From positions 248,001 to 312,000 of the forward strand of contig JAEVLN010000046.1 of assembly GCA_018350325.1 (NCBI GenBank): a stretch of 64,000 bases of DNA, given 5' to 3'. Shown piece by piece: positions 38,856-51,300 of the stretch. Below the pieces are notes generated by a model. The model was not told where the DNA came from. It was given only the letters and a program-made list of their open reading frames with translations, and made no database searches. This DNA comes from Globodera rostochiensis (lineage: Eukaryota; Nematoda; Chromadorea; Rhabditida; Heteroderidae). Position 1 is the first letter of the stretch. Each line of letters begins with the position of its first letter. The position numbers and the translations under genes were made by a program.

Positions 38856-41800
38856 CTAAATGCCGCCGCCCCCGCCTCTCCTCCGCCGCGGGCGCTTTTG
38901 ATGATTTTGTCTTTTGTTGTCACCGCCATCACTAACGCCGCCGTTGGCGTTGGCGCCGCCGCCGGCGACACCGTCAAGGACCAATTGTTCGTATGTCGTC
39001 TCAGCGTCATACTTCGGTGCCAGCTGAGCGCCGCCGTCGACCCCTCCGGCGTTAGCATGTTGTTCATCGACGGCCCGACGCTTCCGGTCCGGTCCGCAGA
39101 CAAACATGCGAAACTGGACCGGCATGCGGAACAGCTGGGCAAGCCGTTCACACTGTTCCTGCTCAATTTCGCTTGCGCAACTGCCCACAATGTGCACCCA
39201 ACGCTCTTTGTCGCCTGAGGGCATGCAAAAGTGTTCAGATAACGGATTTCAAGAATTTCAATAATGAGTGGTCCGGACTTGAGGATCGATCGAGATTTTG
39301 TACGAGCCGATAAATCTCGAATCTCAAAAAATCTCAGTCGAGCCCAAATTCGAGATTTCGATATCTTGAAAAAAAAATTAAACGATCGAGATCCGTTCGA
39401 GATCACTGAGAAGCTAGAAAAATTTGCTTCGATCGAGAAGCTCGAATATATCGTTGGTCCGTGCTCTAATTGTTGTTATCTCTGGCTGATCAGAGCTGAT
39501 CAGGGGGGAATGGTGTGTGGCGGCAAACCGTGGCGCCGATGCCCGTCAGAAAATTAGATTTAGATTAATTTTTGCTCACAGAACACGTCCACCGCGATGC
39601 GCAGCACGCCCTGCTCCGACGTTTCCCATTCCGTGAGGCGCGTCCGAAGCGCGTACGCAATGTAGCCGGGACACCGGTCAAGCAGTGCGGAACGCGTGTG
39701 CTCCGCGCACAGAATGCGAGGGTCCTGAACAAATAGAGCCCGTAAATCATTTAATAATCCAATCGATTATTGCCTCCGGTGATCAATCAGCCCTGAGTAT
39801 TGATTGATCAAAAACAGGAACGCGTTTAAAGGAAGGGCTCTTACACCAAAAAATTCTGTAGCATCTAAGTTAGAAAGATGCCTAACACCAGCAGGGGATG
39901 GGCGCCGACAACCTCAAAAAATTCGGGACTCGGAATTCCGAGCCCAAAAATGTCGGAATTCGGTACTTCGGAATTCCGACATCCCTGCCCAACTAAACAC
40001 GCTCGTTTTTTCTCCACCCATAGGGATGTTCGAGACTTGAAATTTACCGAGAATCGAGACCGAGAAATGACCCCGAGACTCGGGACCCAAAAAACCCGAG
40101 AAATTTCTTGACTCGAGACCGAGACTCTCGAACATCATCCCTACCACCCAACCCACCCACCGTTGTGCTGAGTGCCTGCGGCATAAAGCGCCATCCGTCC
40201 ACGCTCTGTGCCAACGAACGCAAATGGTGCCGCAGGGCATCAATGCCGTCGCCACGCAACGCGCTGGCGTAGAAAATTGCGCCAAAGTTTGGCCATCCCA
40301 ACTGATCGCCGAACAATTTGCGCGTCAAAGACCAACTGAAAATTAATTCATTAATTAGGGTAATTAAATATTTACACTATAACAAATTCTTTTGACTCGA
40401 CCTGCCTTTGTGCGCCGGCTTACGCATGAGTTGGCTTAATGCAAAAACGGTCAAATTAACAATAATTTGTTATTATATGCCCACGTGTAAAGCCGGTGCC
40501 ACTCGTCGTCACGCCCCGGGCGTTGCGGGTGAATGCTCATCCCCGCCGTCTCCGCTGCTTGTTGGTCACCTTCATCATGAGGAGGATGGTCATCACCAGT
40601 TTCGTTGGACGCCGCAGGGGCCGATTTGCGCTGTCGGGCAATGATCGAGTCAATTTTGCCGAGTTTAACCTTTAAAAATGGTTTTTATAGAATTATGTAA
40701 TTTTATTGCAAAATTTGCTGTTGCGAGACTAAAATCAATCAATCAATTAGTGTTGACGTGTTAAGGAGGTAAAACACAAAAATTTTGTACAGTGAGTGAT
40801 CTGATCGTTCTAAAACGGACGGATCGTCGACTAAGCAAACACCCGACATTCCGTCGACTAAACAAAAATCCGACATTTCGTCAACCAAACAAAAATCCGA
40901 CATTTCGTCAGCCAAACAAAAATCCGACATTTCGTCAACCAAACAAAAATCCGACATTTCGTCAACCAAACCGACATTTCGTCAACCAAACAAAAATCCG
41001 ACATTTCGTCGACTAAGAAAAAAGGAGGACATTTCGTTGTGTCAAAAATTTTTGTTTGCTTCGTGCTCAGATCAGAGAGATCCCGAGAATAAAACAGAAA
41101 CAAAAAAAACATTTTTGTTTTTTTTCACCCTACCCTCTCTGTTTTGAAGGGCTCTCCGCCGACCGTGGCCTCGGTGAGTATGTGCGCAAGTTGAAACAGT
41201 TCAGAACGGTCACTGACCAAGTCCACCTGAATTGTGAATAGTGTGCGGCGTGTGTGCATCACAATTTTGAGGTCGAGAAAATATAAAAATTCGAGCAACA
41301 AAAAGTGATAGGCCCGGAGTTGAGGCCGATCCAAGATCTCGAATCTCGATAAATCACAAAGATCGCGTTAAAAAATTTTGTCGATCGAGAAAGCTCAATC
41401 GGTCCGTGCTACAGTATTAATTCCGCACAAATCTTTCATGACCAATGTTTCCGCTCCATCTAATCCCCGCTGGACACGATTACCCCGGATAAAAGCACGG
41501 GATCCGACCGTGGCGATTATCAAAATAGTGTCCGCTGATCTGATCGGATCTTAGACCTGATCAGAAGAAAGCTTAATCGCGAAAAAGGAGCAAAATTGAT
41601 GTGAAAATATTGCAAATCTTGGCCACACAACACAAACGCACGCACTTTGTTCAACACCAAACAGGACGGGATGTGTGCAAAACGATGCAAAAAGTACAAC
41701 AGTCGATGGTTTAGGTATTTGCCTGGCATTGTTACATCCTGAAAAATGTTTAAATTTGTTGTTGAAATAGGGTTGGCACCCCGACCCCAATCCCCGATAA

Positions 41801-43108
41801 TTTTGGAGACTATCCCCGACGATTTTCGACCCAATCCCCGACCTCGAGATCCCGACAATTTGTAATTCCCCGACCTTTTAACTCAGACAAGCCCCAATCC
41901 CCGACGTTTTTCCCTCCCCGAACGTCGGGGTGTGCCAACCAACCCGATTTGAAAATATGGAAATAATTTTGCTCCATTCCACTCACATGGACCACCAAAA
42001 TGAGTTCGGCGCGTTCAATGGCACGCGTTGGGCCGGCCAGAATTTGCTCATCACTGGTGACGCCAGCCATTTTGCGACCATGTCCGGTGCTGATCAGACC
42101 TGTGGCAAATTTCGTTTTTTTTTTTAATATTCGATCAATTTCGTTAGTAAATTGTAAGAACTGTTCGCAAGAATTTGCATCAATTGTATCAGTGAGTGAC
42201 TTTCCCATGTACCGTAGTATACACTCTTGTAACCCCACATGCGGGATTAATTTCAACCTACTCAGAGAGTGCGGGATTATTGTAGGGTGTGGCATTATTA
42301 GAGTGTGCGGGATTACAAAAGTGTGTACGGTACGTGCTTTTGCTTTGGCGTCGCCCATTTTACCCCGGGGGGCACGGAGTCCGGACAGAATTTTCCAGGA
42401 CTCCTGATCCGGAATCCTGGTATTTCCGTCGAAGCACCAGGATCAGGATAGCCTGAAAACAGGTTTTTAATCCTGGTAAAATCCTGATCCTGGTTATTTC
42501 CAAATCGTGATCCTGATCCGGGATTTCAAAATTCCGATCTCTACTTACGATTATTCTATCGAACTTCCCGACCCCCCCCCACCCACCCACCTGGACTGTC
42601 CACCACCACCAGTTGGCACATGTCTTCCGTTAGCGATGCCGTAGTGTTCTGCAAAACAAAAATTAAAAACCAATTAAATTATTAATAAACAAAAATTCCA
42701 TCACCCGTCTGGTGGTGTCAATTTGTTTGCTCACCGCGCACACACTTGACCGCATCAGCGCATTCTGAGGGAATTTAAAGAAAAACATTGTTTTTTTTTG
42801 TTTTTGTTTTAAATCCCTTTTTTTCTTGGCACGTTTTGGCGTACCGTCAATGCCGATTTGCCCACGTTTGGCGCTCCGATGACCGCCACACGGAGGGCAC
42901 GTTGTGGACGTGTACTTGTCGAATCAGCAGCATCAACAGAAGCAGAAGCAGCAGCAGCAGCGCCGCCTGCTGTTCTCCTAGTGCCTCCGGACGAAGTTGG
43001 CGAATGCCGAGAGCAGAAAAATCTGGAAATACATGTAGCAAATAATAAAATTGAACCGTTCCACAAAAAAAAAATGCATTGCTCGAGAGTCTTGATCTCC
43101 GGTTTCAA
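38856..43108 (-). CDS. Era-like GTPase, probable mitochondrial (ERAL1-type)
   Basis: Exons 5' to 3': about 42848-43022 (open to ATG 43108), 42705-42764, 42591-42648, 41987-42099, 41646-41738, 41134-41226, 40485-40669, 40161-40335, 39580-39724 and 38856-39214. G1 is GAPNVGKSALT, G2 is in IDTTRR, G3 is VVVDSPG, and G4 NKVD is created across an intron (SCLVLNK then VDLVSDRSELFQ). Then come FYASALRGDGIDALRHHL (G5/SAL) and a C-terminal KH region (CPGYIAYALRTRLTEWE; RWVHIVGSCASEIE). ERAL1 binds 12S rRNA and assists small ribosomal subunit assembly. The KH GxxG loop reads GSCA, so that motif is altered. The C-terminus adds a low-complexity Gly/Arg tail. The start is uncertain: the ATG at 43108 lies in repeat-like sequence, and another first exon near 43430-43510 is possible. 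Confidence 0.88.
40021..40142. mobile_element. hAT-like MITE in an Era-like gene intron
   Basis: The ends TAGGGATGTTCGAGA and its complement CTCGAACATCATCCCTA are flanked by CCACCCA on both sides (40014-40020 and 40143-40149). The interior consists of 'gagactcgg' words. The short direct flanks and ends resemble the hAT-type elements at 11.5 and 28.1 kb. Confidence 0.65.
40848..41020. repeat. 27-bp minisatellite in an Era-like gene intron
   Basis: Six to seven units of 'acatttcgtcaaccaaacaa' plus 'aaatccg' stand between exons 40485-40669 and 41134-41226. Both strands are open across it because of the repeat. It is not protein-coding. Confidence 0.88.
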
Positions 43109-45371
43109 CTCGAGAAAAAAGTCTCGGGCTTTATGGGGGTCCTCATAGTCAGGATTAAGCCTCGGTCTCGAATCTCAGGGTCAAGCCTCGGCCCAAGTAC
43201 AGTCTCGGGATTTTTGGGGTCTCGAGGTCAAATTTCTAATTTAGGTGCCACAAGAGTCCAACCGTCTGATCCGAGAATCTCGAAACCTTAGGCCCCCATG
43301 AAATATTCGTGGAGAGTCTAAAACAGCAAGATCTCGCCGACATTTCGACACTCTCAAAGCAAGAAAACCAAATCCCGAGGTCGATTTTGTCGAGAACGTA
43401 TCGAAATCTCTTCGAAATTGCTTAATTCACACCACCTCAAATGCTTTGGCCAGCCTCCGGCGTTTCCATTTTGTCCAACAACAAATTGGCCAAGCAAATA
43501 ATGGCCATGGCGTTTCAACAACATTCCGCCGCGATCGATCGATGTTTGATTTATTGATTGATTGTTTCCTGTAGCAAAATCAATTCATTAAAGTGCGCAA
43601 GTCTGGTAAATAAATTCTTCAAAAAATATCCAATTCGCAAATCGAACGACGCCAAACAAAATTGATCACAATTTTAAGAATTTTATGCAATTCACGGGAG
43701 AATCAATCATTTAATTGTAAATGAAGTGCGCGCAAACAAAATGAGAAATGGCTTATTTTGAGCAAAAAAAGAGAACATTTATTTTTTGTAATTTTGAATA
43801 TTAGCCAAAAAAAAGGCAGGAAATTTAAGCGGCTAATTTAGCATGGCTATAACATAATATTGATTTAATATTTATTTGTATGTATGAGCACTCGGATGCA
43901 ATATAAAAAATTATATCATAACATTTGTGTTGTTTGTGAATGGAGAAAATATCGAACAATATGTAATAAGGCGCCGGAGGGTATTGTGGAATGTGCAAAA
44001 AACAGTGAGAAGAGAGAGAGCAGCAGACGATGAACATTTGCCAGAAAAAAATCATTTTTTTTTGTTAAAACTTTAAATTAATTTTTAAAAATAATTAATG
44101 TTAGTGCCGTGATTGCGCAAATTCAACATTTAAGCCAAAAAAAAAGGAGGAGGCGATTCATTCATTGTCTGCTGGAACGGGGGGGGGTGAAGTAGTGTGG
44201 TGGGCATAGTGCTGTCCCGGCCAAAAAAATGGAACCGGGACATCACTGGTGGTGGAAAGAGAGCGGTCCGGTGTTCCCCCCCCCCCGCCCACCCATGGCC
44301 CTGAATTTTGATCATCGTGATTTGATCAGAGAATGTTAGGGTTGGGCCAAAACCAGGAGGGGGGGGGGGGGGGCGGGGTAATCAATAGAGACCGGATTTA
44401 TATGCACCAAAAATGGCCAAAACATGCATTTAAGGCCCAAAAATTAGTTCGGTTTTGAACGACTGCAGGCTAAAGGTGCGCATGTCAGGGATGTGTAGCC
44501 GGATTCCGGACAACAGATTTTTGAGCCGGAATTCCGGATATACCCGGTCGGTCCTATCTCATGCTAATACATGCGCATCTTATAAGTCCGCCAAAAACAT
44601 GGATTATTATCAAATCATTGTTTCAGTGATGCATGGGACACTCTAGGTCCTCGAGAGTCCGTCCGGGCCCGGCTCGGAAAAATTCCCGAATTATTTGTGA
44701 ATTGATTCGAGAAAAAAGTCTCAATCCCGAGTCCAGGCGGAAGTCTTTTAAACCGGTCCCGAGCATCATCACTACGAAATGTAAGGCGCTCATACGAAAA
44801 CAATTGGTGAAGAAAATAAACTCAGACTAGAAATATATAACTTTGCCTCTATATAAAAGAGGTTTTTCAATACAAAAAAAAAAAATTATTGGCAGATTGA
44901 AAAACATACATAAATAAAGTATATTTTTTAAATGAAATTCTTTTGCGCTTTAATAGAAATATATATGAAACAAACAATATTTAAAGTTTGTAATAAACAA
45001 TTGGCAATGAGATTTCCAATCGAGAGGAACATATTTTTTTTTTGTTGCTTTGTACATATGCGCGCAATCTCAAAAATATAATAATTTGTAGAATGGATGG
45101 CAAATTTGTTGTTTTACTTATGAAAATGTTTGGAGGAGGCATTTGGAAAAAAACGGTCGGCCCCCGGGGGCACAACACGCACACACAAATCTTTCGCCTA
45201 ATGGTGGAGGTACATTTAATGTTGTAAAAACAAAAAAAAGAAAAAAAAGAATTTTGGAATTTTGAGTCCTTAGTGCCCCTATTTTTTCCTCTCCCGCTCT
45301 CTCTCTCCGATTCAAAAAGCGCCTCCGTCGAACGCCACAGCGGCCGTCGTCATTCCTGTGCCCGCGCCGTC
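43109..45371. other. Intergenic region between Era-like gene and raptor 3' end
   Basis: Contents: a 'tctcgg' element (43080-43330), AT-rich DNA (43600-44130), C/G homopolymers near 44180, 44278 and 44358, a CAGGGATG-ended 'ccggaattccgg' fragment (44488-44555) and a 'cctcgagagtcc' element (44640-44770). No further gene is supported. The two genes are on the same strand, so the raptor terminator and the Era-like promoter should both lie here. Confidence 0.45.
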
Positions 45372-48300
45372 TTAGCCTCGGGCGCCACCACCAGTTCCGC
45401 CACCGCTGCCGCCGCCGCCACCTCTGTCCACACTGCTTGGCATTGCGTACGCGCGAAACTGGCCCTCCACAGTGGCGACGCCAAGCAGCACGCGTTGCTG
45501 ATGGAAACGCATGGCCGAAGGCGCTGGGCCCGAGTGATGGCGCTGCTGCAGTTGGTGCGTCTGTGGTTGTTGATGTCGTTGTGGTGAAGTAAAATGACTA
45601 AAAAATGAATATTTTTCGATTTAAAAAACGGGAGAAAGAGAAGAGGACCACAAAGGATCTGATCAAAACATTTACATTATCCAATCAGTTTGAGCAAATC
45701 ACAACACAAAACAAAACAACAAAAAAAAAAAAAACTCACTCGCCGCCCACAAGGCCGCCACCACCGCTTCCATTTTCACCATAACTGCTGCCACCACCAG
45801 CAGCACCACCACCACTGGCACCGGCACCGCTCTTTGTACTGCTTCCACCGCTGCTGTTCCGTCGTTGCCTGCCGCCCCACAACAGTGCCGAAAGGCCGCT
45901 CATTGTTGCGCCCAACGGCGAGTGAAAGGAGGCGGCGGACAACAACAAACGACCGGCGGCACCGCCAGCGCCAGCGGTTGGGTAACGCAGACGGGACAAC
46001 ACACCGCCACGGCCGTCAATGTCGAACAGTGACACAGTGGCGTCGTCCATTGCGCACGCAATCAACTTTTAAATGAATGGAAAATTTAAAAAAAAGAAAA
46101 GAGAAAAGAAATTGTTTATTGGACAATTTTTTATCAAAACACAATTAGCTTAGAAATAAATGCGCAGAGTCGCGCGTATCAGAGGTGAAAGGGACAAGTA
46201 GACCAAAAAACAAAATTTTTAAGTAAAATTGGCTATTTTAAAAGGAGCACTTTTTGTAACAAAAAAAGTTCTATTCGATCAAACAAAATAAGCATAAATA
46301 AGAATAAAATCTTCAAAGAAAACCACCTCCTTAAAATAGTCGAATTTTTAAGGCACTCGTCCCCATTAATTGAATTAAAAAGGAAAATGTATGCGCAATA
46401 ATTTCAACGCATGCAAAATCATTAGCTTAAAAAAAAATAAAATACCAATATAATAATAAAATTTGTATTGTTAAGCGAAAACCCGAATTTCAAAAATAAC
46501 AAAAAAGCAATTCCAGCTGGACGGATTTGAACCATCGACCTAAGGATCTCTTCTGAACAACTACAGTCCTCCGCTCTACCAACTGAGCTACAGCTGGCAC
46601 ATTCGTTCATTCTCTATTTTCCACTATGTGAGTATATTTTTGTTCTCAACTCGACTCAACCGCCGAAATGACTGGATTTTTAGTGGAATTTCGTCATTTA
46701 AAAAAACGAAACAACAAAAAAAAATAAAATTGTACAGTAAATTCAACAAAATATTGAATGCATAAAAGTAGGGTTGGACAGGACCGGTACCAGGACCGGG
46801 ATTTTGCCTATAGAAACCCCGCCCACCTCCACTACCAAAAGTAAAGCAGAATCTCAAAAAAAAAGAATGATGATGATAAAATTGAAGTTAAAGACAATGT
46901 GAAAGATATTTTTGAATAACAAAAAAAATTTTTGTTTTACCATTAAAGATTACAAAAAAAAATTCCTCCCTTGAAAAGTCCCGGTTGGTCCCGAGTCCCG
47001 GTTGAAAATCTTGATCCCGGTCCAGATTTTTCTGGTCCCGGAAAGTCCCAGTCCCGGTTTTTCCCAAAAGTCACGGTCCCGTCCAACCCTACATAAAATG
47101 TATGTACTATACCTCGCCCTGCACTTGGACTTCCATCTGCTGCAGCAACCGATGCTGATGATGCCCACTCGATGCTGTCAACGATGTGGAAAGTGCACCA
47201 CCAAAATAGCTGCCGCCGCCACCGCTTCCGCTTCCGCCGCCTCCGCTTTTGCTGCCATCATTTTCCTTTTGCACTCTGTTCACGCTGAACTCGACGAGCG
47301 CCTCCTTCAAAAAGTGTCGGATTAAAAACCCTCTTAAATAATGTGGCAGCCAGCCAAGGCCTGGATTTTGGTTCAGCAGGCCTCTACGTGTACTTTCGAC
47401 CAACCCCGGGGATTTCAAACCAAAAAAAGTTGTGAAAGGGAGGGAATCGCGGGACACGGATACACTTCCTCGCTAAACCGCACATGCACACCACCAGGGG
47501 TTGTAACCGGACTCCGGATTTCTGTATACATTTTTTGGGTCCGGAATTCCGGATATTTTTGTAAAAGCCGAAATTGCGGACAATTTTTTTGGCGTCCAGT
47601 TACATTCCTGATATACATACACACACACACACCTTAAACATCCTCGGCTCCCACAGTCGAATTTCGCCGTCCCGCGTGCCGACCAGCAACCGCTCGCGTT
47701 GCTCCTCACCGCCCATCATTGCCATGCCGATGACGGGCGCGTTTGAGTCGCGCAGATGCAACACCTCACAGCCTTTGGCCGGCACACGGATGTCAAACAG
47801 TGCCACCGTGCCGTCCGAAAATCCTTCAAAAAATTTTTTTTCCACTTTTGTTTTGCACTTTTTTTTTCAATTTTTGACCAATTTTTTTAACAAATTGCCA
47901 TAAAAATCAAAAAATTTTCCCGGCGGCGCTTGGCCGACCCGGCCGCCCCTAGAAGAAAGCCAGCTGAGCGCGGCGCTTAGGTGGACAAATTCCCCCTCCG
48001 AAAAGTTTTCCTGCTGGCTGCTACGCCCCTGGCCACATCATATTGCCCCCCATAGGGTATTATTTAATTATTTGTTGAATTTTTTTCAAAAATATAACAA
48101 AAAAGAACAAAACACACACCGCAGCTGACCAAATCAAAAAGCAGCTCAGAGCCAACCGCCACCACAGCGCCCTTTGCATGCTTCAGCGCCACGTCGAACA
48201 CCGCGCGCTCGGCCCACGCGTCCCACACACGGCAAATGCGCACATTGCCCGCACAGACAAGTCGGCCACCGCGTTGGTCCCAACTGTTAAATTCGGAATT

Positions 48301-51300
48301 ATTTAAAAAAAAAAAAATTTTTAGCGATTTAAAATTGAAAAGATCCTACACATGTCATTTTGGAAGAACTATTCGTTGGTAAAAACAAAACAAAAAAAAA
48401 ACATACTGATAAATTATACGATTTTGTCCACCGCAAACGCGCGGCACATCATTCAGCAGGTACGTGGCGGTGACCAGCTTTGGGTGTTCAAGCAGTTCAT
48501 GTGAATGCTCATGGAACATTGGGTCCCATACCTTTAAAAAATAAAAAGGATAACATATTTAAAAATCGTTTTAAAAATAAATGGGGAAAATATTTTTGAA
48601 TCTAGAACTTTTAGCAATCCGTTGCGCGTTCCGGTCATCAGCAATTCGTGCGTCAACTCATTGGCCACCATCAAGTCCGTGATCGGGTCCTGAAAGACAA
48701 CAAAAAAAAATACACAAATTAAAATAACAAATCGTATCATAAATGCAATAAGTAACCTAAAACCTGAAAGCTTTTGGTCTTTTCTGGACTTTTAATGCGC
48801 GAAATCCTGATTTGGCCATTCCGACTCAAGTTTTATAATAAACTAACACACCGTCGGGAAAAATTTTCATGAATTTTAACGCATTTGTGAAGAAATTTTT
48901 CAGAATTTTTTTAATTTTTGGGTTTTGGGAAGGGGTCAGCGTGCCGACAGGCGCCGCCGAAAACAAATTTTTGGGATTTTTGACTCAATTTGTTAAGAAA
49001 ATTGATCCAAAAATCCCGGCATATGTCCAAAGTTTTTGCGACCCGCCCCGATTCGAAAATGCGACCCGGCGTCATTTGTCTCCTCAAAACCCACTTTGCA
49101 TCCATCCCCTGGGGGGTTCCAGAGACCTGTAAAAATGGTTCAGAGCCGGCCCAGAACTCGCTGCACAACGTGCTCGACGGCGGTGGCTGCGGAATTTGGG
49201 GCGACAATTCCGAGCCGTACTGTTGCTGATTTGGTTGCTGTTGGTGCTCGTCACCGGATGAATAGCTTACAACAAAATGAATTGTTTAAACATTTTGAAT
49301 CCATTTAATGATCAAAAACCCATTTTTAATGATCAAAAATTTTCAGTTTTGTTGTTGTTGTTGGTTAATCACCTGTATATCCGCACGCGCTCCCCGTCCC
49401 CGATGTAGACGTACGGTCTCAGAAAGCTCCACACCATGCTGGTCGCCGGCTTGTCCAACCGTAGCTGCACAATCTGAGTCTCGCAACGAGACTGCTAAAA
49501 CGTGTGGAGACGACGGATTAGGGGGCTTTTTGGAGTAATTTTTTGAACAATTTTTGTTCTTGGAAAAATAGTTTAGGCAATTTTCATTTAAAATTTATTT
49601 TGAATCTCAAAGAAAGCAAGCAAACACACCTTGGCCTTGAGCACTTCCAACTCCTTTTTGGCACGCTGTCGAATGCCCTCGTGGGTGTGAATGGCCCAGT
49701 CAGTGGGCTGGGCCAACGTGAACGGCGACGCACTGTCCACGAGCGAATTGCGCGTTGAGATGCCCTTGTACTCGTCATAGATGGTGTCATAGATTGGCTC
49801 TGAATTTTGTATTTTTAAAAATTCAAAAAAAAAAATGAAGCGATTTGTTTCATTTTGAAAGAGAAAATGTTGAAGAAAAAAAATCAACAAAAAAAAGCAA
49901 CGAAAAGGACAACAAACACCAACAAAAGAGAGCTCCGAAGACAAATTATCAAAAATTCACACAAAAGAAAAAATAAAAAACTCTTCCGGGTGGGTAAAAA
50001 ACCCCTTTTTAACAAAAAACCTAAAAAAATAATCTTGAAGAACTAAACTACCTTAAATTATCATACTTTTTCGAAAAGTTACCAATCCTTTCTTTAAAAA
50101 AAAGGGCAGACAAAATACGTCCACCCCAGTTCGAGAAGTCTCTCTCAGTCTCGTGGCAATGCTCAAAAAATCTTTGGGTCTCGAACAGAACAGCCTGGAG
50201 TCATGTGATGTTTATGCCAACATTTCCAACCTGTCCACGTCTTGGCACACCATTCCACGAAGGCGGTGCGCACCAGCCCCTCGACCGCAACGGTGGCACT
50301 CTGCTCGACCAACAACAGCTCACTGGAGTCGGGCACTTGAGAGTAGGCGCCCGCTTGCGTGCCAAAAATCTTAAAAAATCAAAATGATTGGTGTGGATTT
50401 TGCAAATTTTGTTTATAATAATAAATGTTTTTCCGGTTCATCTACTTACGCTCCTCTTCGGCGTGTACAGGCTCTGGTGAATGAACGGGTCCATCAGCAG
50501 TCGCCGCTTTGCGTTGTCCATTTCTGAGTGCTTTTTTGGCGCATGTTGTTGTTCATCGCCGACGGCGATTGCATTGACAACCGATGCCGCCACCGCCGTC
50601 CCATTGCCAATGACGGAGACAGAAGATGAACCGAAAATTTGTAACAAAAATAATTTCCAAATTTAACAAAAACAAAATTTAGTTAAAATCATGGTACAAT
50701 TTTAAACCCACCAATTCGCCCCCCCCCCCCCCGCAAAAAAATGTTTTAAAAAATCATAAATAAAGTCGTAGAAACAACACATTTTGCACAAATTCAAACA
50801 AAATTCAGTTCATATCCCAAAAAAAATAAAATTAGTCCCAATTGTCAATCCTATAATCATAAACAAACCTGCGGCATCAGCGACGATTGGCTCTCCACCT
50901 GTCGATGTTATTGTGGCATTTGCTGCTGTCGTAGTAGGCGGTGTACGCATTGGACTCGGCGCGCTCTTCCGTGCCAGTACAATGGCCACCGCTTCTGACG
51001 ATGGTATTGCTGCCGGTGATGCTGCAACGTTTTCGACTTCGTTTTTTAATACATTCTTTGATTAACATTTGGTAAAATGCCCCCCCCGGTGACAAGTGCG
51101 GGTTACAACACATTTTCTCGACATGTACATTTCAATTCAATTCAATGTCAACAACCTACCTCCTGCTGGTTGTGTTGCTGTCGCTGTTCCGTCATTGGTG
51201 GATGAAAGGGAGGAGGCGGCAGTACTTGGGCCGCCTTCGCTTGCGACGGTTGTCAACAAATTGGGCGTCAAGCCCTGCGGCGTTCCAACAAGAAATTTGA

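Noticed and set aside
43430..43510. Alternative first exon of the Era-like gene starting MAIICLANLLLDKMETPEAG
   Set aside because: The frame meets a stop before the only nearby donor (gag|gtggtg), so I could not join it in phase; left as a possibility only.
45690..46076. His/Arg-rich forward frame
   Set aside because: Antisense shadow of a raptor WD40 exon (45740-46065) with Gly/Ser-rich insert.
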